Below are positions 60,833 through 64,000 of a stretch of 64,000 bases of DNA, piece by piece. Both the position numbers and the translations under genes were made by a program. Position 1 is the stretch's first letter. Each line of letters begins with the position of its first letter. Under the pieces are notes generated by a model, which was given only the letters and a program-made list of their open reading frames with translations, was not told the origin of the DNA and searched no databases. This DNA is from Comamonas testosteroni. GTDB lineage: Bacteria; Pseudomonadota; Gammaproteobacteria; Burkholderiales; Burkholderiaceae_C. The stretch spans positions 5,676,501 to 5,740,500 of the forward strand of contig NZ_CP129672.1 in the NCBI RefSeq assembly GCF_030505195.1, given 5' to 3'.

Positions 60833-62211
60833 CTTGTGCTCACACGTCCGTCGACCAACGGCGCAGGATCTGCACGCGTGCCGCCTTGCACATCCATCGA
60901 CGCGGCCCCGACTTGCTGCTGGTTGCCCATAATCGACAAAGCTGTCTCGCCGGTCATTTCTTTCCGTATGCGGAACTCAAACATCATGTCGTTGATGTAC
61001 TGAGTCAGGCGGTCAATCTTCGTCTGCACCTCGGATCTAACGGGAGCAGCGCCCGTGGCCTCGGGCAGGCTCATACCGGAGATCAGCGCGTTACGCGCGA
61101 TCAGTGCCTTGTCGATGGTCTTGTAGACCGCAACCTCCTGGGCCAGGCGGTTAATGGCCACGGACCGCACATCGGTCGGCAGCTTGCGCACGGCGTCCAT
61201 CAGCTGTGGGCTCACGGCCATGCCGGGAGCGCTGACCTTGGCCAGGTCGGCATGGCTGCTTGAAGTGCTGAAGCCCATATTGCGCATCGTGGGCAGTACC
61301 TCGTCCAGCTCGCGCTCGAATTTCGGGGCCAGGCCGGTCGCCGTCGAGGTGATGGTGGGGCTCGGGCAATCGGAGCCTTGGGTGCACATATAGATTTTCT
61401 GGTCGCCAAGAACTTCGGCACTCCAGCGAGCCAGGTCGTCCGGGGTCTTGAAGGCCTGGACCAGGCGCGTCGATGCCAGCGAGGAGCTGCCGTAGTTCGC
61501 CGTCGACAGCGAGTTGGCTGCTTTGTTGATGGTGACGTTGTAGCCGGCGACGGCCAGGTCGCGGATAGGCTGGATAGGTGGGGTCCCAGCCCCACCGGCA
61601 CGGCTCCCAAATACCCATGGCAATCCGGCACGCTGGCCCGCCTCGTTCTTGTTGATATCGAGCTTGGCATTAACCACGCTGCCGCCCGTATTGGCCTTGA
61701 CTTTCCAGGCATCACCCTTGGCCAGGGCTATGTACTCCTCGTAAGGGTCCTGGCCATTCTTAATCATCGCCTCCATGTCCTCACAGGTCTTCAGCGATGC
61801 AGAGACCAGCAGATCCGCCTTCTGGCTGAAGTTTTGGAAGAGCTGATAGAGGCCTGGCTGCGCGCGCTGGAGGAAATACAGCGGCAGGGCCGAGATACCC
61901 GCTTGCACGGCCCCGGTGATCGTCGCACCCAGGTTCTGGATGCTATTCATGAGATCCGACCACGAGAGCCCGATGTCAAACTTCCCGCAGGAATAGTTCG
62001 CGCGGACGCCGGCACCCAACTGCATCGATAAGGCGCTGCGATGGGGGGCAGCGCTGATCGGCGAGCCCCCGCCCATCCGATAGTAGAGACCCGACGAGGT
62101 AATCGTCTGGGCGGCCGCAGGTGTCACGACCGTGGGAGCCAGCACGCAGGCCAAGGTCACGGCCGCGCAGATCCGCTTGAAGCGCAGAGAAGAGGAGTGT
62201 GCGATTGTCAT
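60829..62211 (-). CDS. ICE transfer protein, PFL_4711 type (TraH-like)
   Basis: A 460-residue secreted protein matching the TIGR03755 group in layout and context. After the signal peptide comes YYRMGGGSPIS, then the repeated small-residue region, a central Cys pair (MCTQGSDCPSP), and a C-terminal stretch TEALIARNALISGMSLPEA-like. It resembles F TraH in role, supporting pilus and channel assembly in the periplasm. The start at 62211 is 20 bases after the previous stop; the ribosome site is weak. Confidence 0.78.
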   Translation of the reverse strand: MTIAHSSSLRFKRICAAVTLACVLAPTVVTPAAAQTITSSGLYYRMGGGSPISAAPHRSALSMQLGAGVRANYSCGKFDIGLSWSDLMNSIQNLGATITGAVQAGISALPLYFLQRAQPGLYQLFQNFSQKADLLVSASLKTCEDMEAMIKNGQDPYEEYIALAKGDAWKVKANTGGSVVNAKLDINKNEAGQRAGLPWVFGSRAGGAGTPPIQPIRDLAVAGYNVTINKAANSLSTANYGSSSLASTRLVQAFKTPDDLARWSAEVLGDQKIYMCTQGSDCPSPTITSTATGLAPKFERELDEVLPTMRNMGFSTSSSHADLAKVSAPGMAVSPQLMDAVRKLPTDVRSVAINRLAQEVAVYKTIDKALIARNALISGMSLPEATGAAPVRSEVQTKIDRLTQYINDMMFEFRIRKEMTGETALSIMGNQQQVGAASMDVQGGTRADPAPLVDGRVSTR

Positions 62212-62231
62212 AGTGAAATTGGAGTGGGAGG

Positions 62232-63527
62232 TCAGGGCACGGAGTAGAGATACACGCCACGACGCCGGCAGCAGGTGTACTTTTGCCAAAGGTTCCAGGC
62301 GTAGCCGTCATCAGAGCTGGTGGCTCCATCCCCGAACGAAGTCAGCGACAGCGAGTCGTTCTGGCCGAATTGCTGGCACCCGGACCAAGCCTGCGGATAC
62401 AACATCTGCCATTTACGCTTCTCGCCATAGTTGAAGTAGCGATAGCCCCCGGAGGGCTGGACGCGCGAGTAGATGTGAGGCTGAGCTTCCTTGTAGATGA
62501 TCGAGGCGACACGCTCAGCTAGCACTGCAGAAGCCTTCACGGGGTGCGACTGGATGATTTCTCCGGTACGTGGGTACAGGTTGCCCCAGGTCTGCGTATA
62601 GCCCGAGCCGATCTCGCCCAGTCCGGGTACCCAGGCCTGCGCATAGATCATTTCCACGGGCACGATGCCGCGCCAGAAAGGCGCATCGAGCTCGCTTTGG
62701 AAGTGCAGGTTGAAATAGCTGGCTCCGCCAGGACAGAAGAGGGCACCTCCGGTGCTGCCCGAGAGAATTTCGGAGAGCTGCTGCAGACCGGCGATGCCTG
62801 CCTGGATCTGCTGCACTGTCTCGGCGATCTCCATCACCTGCTTCACGCCCTCGATGGTCTTGAGGATCGTTCCAAGGCTGGCCAGCAATGATTCCGAGCT
62901 CAACAGGCCCTTGGCATCAGATGCCACGGTCTCCGCGATGCTGGCAGGCACTTGGGTCCACTGGCGCCCAATGTTGGGCAGCTCCTTCGAGGGGAACTTG
63001 GCCAACTCGCTAACCGTGGGAAATGCAATGGACTTCGGCATTGTGAACATGCCACCAGACGCGAGCATGCTGGCAAACATGCCGGCAGGATTGCCTATGG
63101 CATCCGCCCCTTTGAAGTTCGCCATGGCCGAGTTGCTGTCCAGGCCGCCGGCGGACGAGTCCAGCAGCCGTCCTGTCAGTGCAGATCCAGCCGTTGTCAA
63201 CGTGGTGGCCACGACCGTGCCGATGTCTGTCCAAGGGTGGCGCAGCGGTTCGTTGTAAGTGCTGACCACCACGTCTGGCACATAGTGGGAGATCTTGATC
63301 GAGGTCCGAATCCAGCATCCGGTCCAGCCGCAGCTCAAGAAAAAGCACACGCCCTCGACGGAGTACGACACACAAGACAAGGCCGCCTTGGCCGTATTCG
63401 CGATGATGGCCGGGGTGGTGGTTCCTGCCATGGTGGTGGCCGGTGTGAGCACGGCGCACATCGAGGCCGTACTGACGGCCGCGACGAGACGGCGCAGCCT
63501 GAGATTTAGGGAAGCTCGTTTTTTCAT
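62232..63527 (-). CDS. ICE transfer protein, PFL_4710 type (TraU-like)
   Basis: A 431-residue secreted protein with the TraU-like cysteine-rich opening (ALSCVSYSVEGVCFFLSCGWTGCWIRTSIKISHYVPD), seen in TIGR03756. TraU acts in mating-pair stabilisation and DNA transfer. Its many Cys make it a likely client of a DsbC-like isomerase such as the one at 15 kb. It overlaps the previous gene by ATGA. Confidence 0.82.
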   Translation of the reverse strand: MKKRASLNLRLRRLVAAVSTASMCAVLTPATTMAGTTTPAIIANTAKAALSCVSYSVEGVCFFLSCGWTGCWIRTSIKISHYVPDVVVSTYNEPLRHPWTDIGTVVATTLTTAGSALTGRLLDSSAGGLDSNSAMANFKGADAIGNPAGMFASMLASGGMFTMPKSIAFPTVSELAKFPSKELPNIGRQWTQVPASIAETVASDAKGLLSSESLLASLGTILKTIEGVKQVMEIAETVQQIQAGIAGLQQLSEILSGSTGGALFCPGGASYFNLHFQSELDAPFWRGIVPVEMIYAQAWVPGLGEIGSGYTQTWGNLYPRTGEIIQSHPVKASAVLAERVASIIYKEAQPHIYSRVQPSGGYRYFNYGEKRKWQMLYPQAWSGCQQFGQNDSLSLTSFGDGATSSDDGYAWNLWQKYTCCRRRGVYLYSVP

Positions 63528-63970
63528 CGGGGAGGCCTCTGCTGAGCCGCGGCGAACAGTTCGATGGCGCGGTCCACATCCGCAACTCCATAAATGACCT
63601 TGGCGCGATTGATGACGATGGCCGGCAGGCGGTCCAATCGGTACTGGACGGCCAGCGTCATGCCGGAGGCCGCATTGGTGATCTGGTCCTTGTAGCGGCG
63701 GCGGATCTCGCCCTCGTGCTGACGCATGTAGGCCATGGCGTCGGCCTCGTTCTTGGGCAGCCCTGCATTGAGCTGCTGCTCAAGCTGAGCCATGGCGTCG
63801 ACGCGATAGACCTTGAGCACGTAGCCAGGCTGGAGAAACGGCGGCCGCACCACCGTGGCCGAATTGGCGAAGACCTCCACGGTCGTCACCGAAGGGCCGA
63901 TGGAGCCTTGGGACAGGGCACCATGAGAGCAAAGGCACAACACCAGGGCAGTGAGGGATGACCGCATCAT
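63524..63970 (-). CDS. ICE transfer protein, PFL_4709 type (TrbC/TraW-like)
   Basis: A 148-residue periplasmic protein with a signal peptide. It has VEVFANSATVVRP near the start and AVQYRLDRLPAIVINRAKVIYGVADVDRAIELF at the end, a thioredoxin-like TIGR03757 pattern. GGAGG lies 5 bases before the ATG. It is the first gene of the run inside the window; the operon probably continues upstream. Confidence 0.8.
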   Translation of the reverse strand: MMRSSLTALVLCLCSHGALSQGSIGPSVTTVEVFANSATVVRPPFLQPGYVLKVYRVDAMAQLEQQLNAGLPKNEADAMAYMRQHEGEIRRRYKDQITNAASGMTLAVQYRLDRLPAIVINRAKVIYGVADVDRAIELFAAAQQRPPR

Positions 63971-64000
63971 GCGCGCGCCTCCTGCAGGCGTGCCGCCACG

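Noticed and set aside
1..64000. CRISPR arrays, tRNA or rRNA genes
   Set aside because: No regularly spaced short repeats and no recognisable tRNA or rRNA sequence were seen on either strand by eye.
1..64000. An oriT or ICE attachment site
   Set aside because: No relaxase gene, P4-type integrase or tRNA-end repeat is in the window to anchor such a call.

Overview
The window looks like part of an integrative and conjugative element (ICE) of the PFGI-1/PAGI-2/ICEclc type (the GI or G-type conjugation machinery). The host is most likely a betaproteobacterium, probably of the Comamonadaceae. The evidence is the R64-like thin-pilus (pil) cluster, the TraG_N / PFL_4711 / PFL_4710 / PFL_4709-type transfer genes at the right end, the SprT-like and SNF2-type genes that usually travel with these elements, Cupriavidus-style pbr/cad/czc metal operons, and a DUF4148 protein. 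The host assignment is inference; no rRNA, tRNA or core gene is present.

Layout. (1) 1-2.9 kb: the 3' part of an SNF2-like helicase, then a CAP-domain lipoprotein. (2) 2.9-15.5 kb, minus strand: a long, tightly coupled operon running from a DsbC-like protein through two peptidoglycan-lytic proteins, PilL/TcpQ, the PilN secretin, PilO, PilP, the PilQ ATPase and PilR to the pilins PilS and PilV, plus a small secreted protein. It assembles a type IVb conjugative pilus. (3) 15.5-22.2 kb: a divergent control region with two strong palindromes, a XerD-like tyrosine recombinase, a lone cytosine-5 methyltransferase, an AT-rich PtuA/PtuB (Septu-like) ATPase-HNH defence pair, a SprT-like protein and a VapBC toxin-antitoxin pair. 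(4) 22.2-26.4 kb: insertion-sequence debris, a decapitated glutamine amidotransferase, an aspartate/glutamate racemase and an IS30 element.

(5) 26.6-50.9 kb is the most unusual part. It interleaves heavy-metal resistance (CzcE-like protein, cadR-cadA, mntP with a Mn riboswitch, a czcCBA-type RND pump) with envelope-lipid genes of very low GC: a CptA-like phosphoethanolamine transferase, a PAP2 phosphatase, a DgkA kinase and a second, MCR/EptA-like phosphoethanolamine transferase. An orphan flagellar FlgB lies among them. Near-identical 20-base operators precede both transferases, and related boxes precede flgB. A different shared palindrome (TGACAA-N2-TTGTCA) precedes the czc operon and a DUF4148 gene. 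An OmpR-type response regulator is intact, but its sensor kinase is split by an IS3-family element whose exact 3-base target duplication can be read. A second nested insertion, also with a readable 3-base duplication, interrupts another IS.

(6) 50.9-58.3 kb: a complete lead-resistance (pbr) block with divergent pbrR, a PbrA ATPase carrying four N-terminal metal-binding repeats, LspA (PbrC), UppP (PbrB) and a cytochrome-FTR1 permease (PbrT) with its own Fur-box-like site. (7) 58.5-64 kb, minus strand: mating-pair-formation genes that continue past the window.

Together the backbone supplies DNA transfer (pilus, secretion channel, peptidoglycan remodelling, disulfide formation). The cargo supplies defence, plasmid-style maintenance, export of Cd/Pb/Zn/Co/Mn and remodelling of lipid A or core lipopolysaccharide. 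Wiring the lipid genes to a metal-type two-component system is the candidate undescribed system here.
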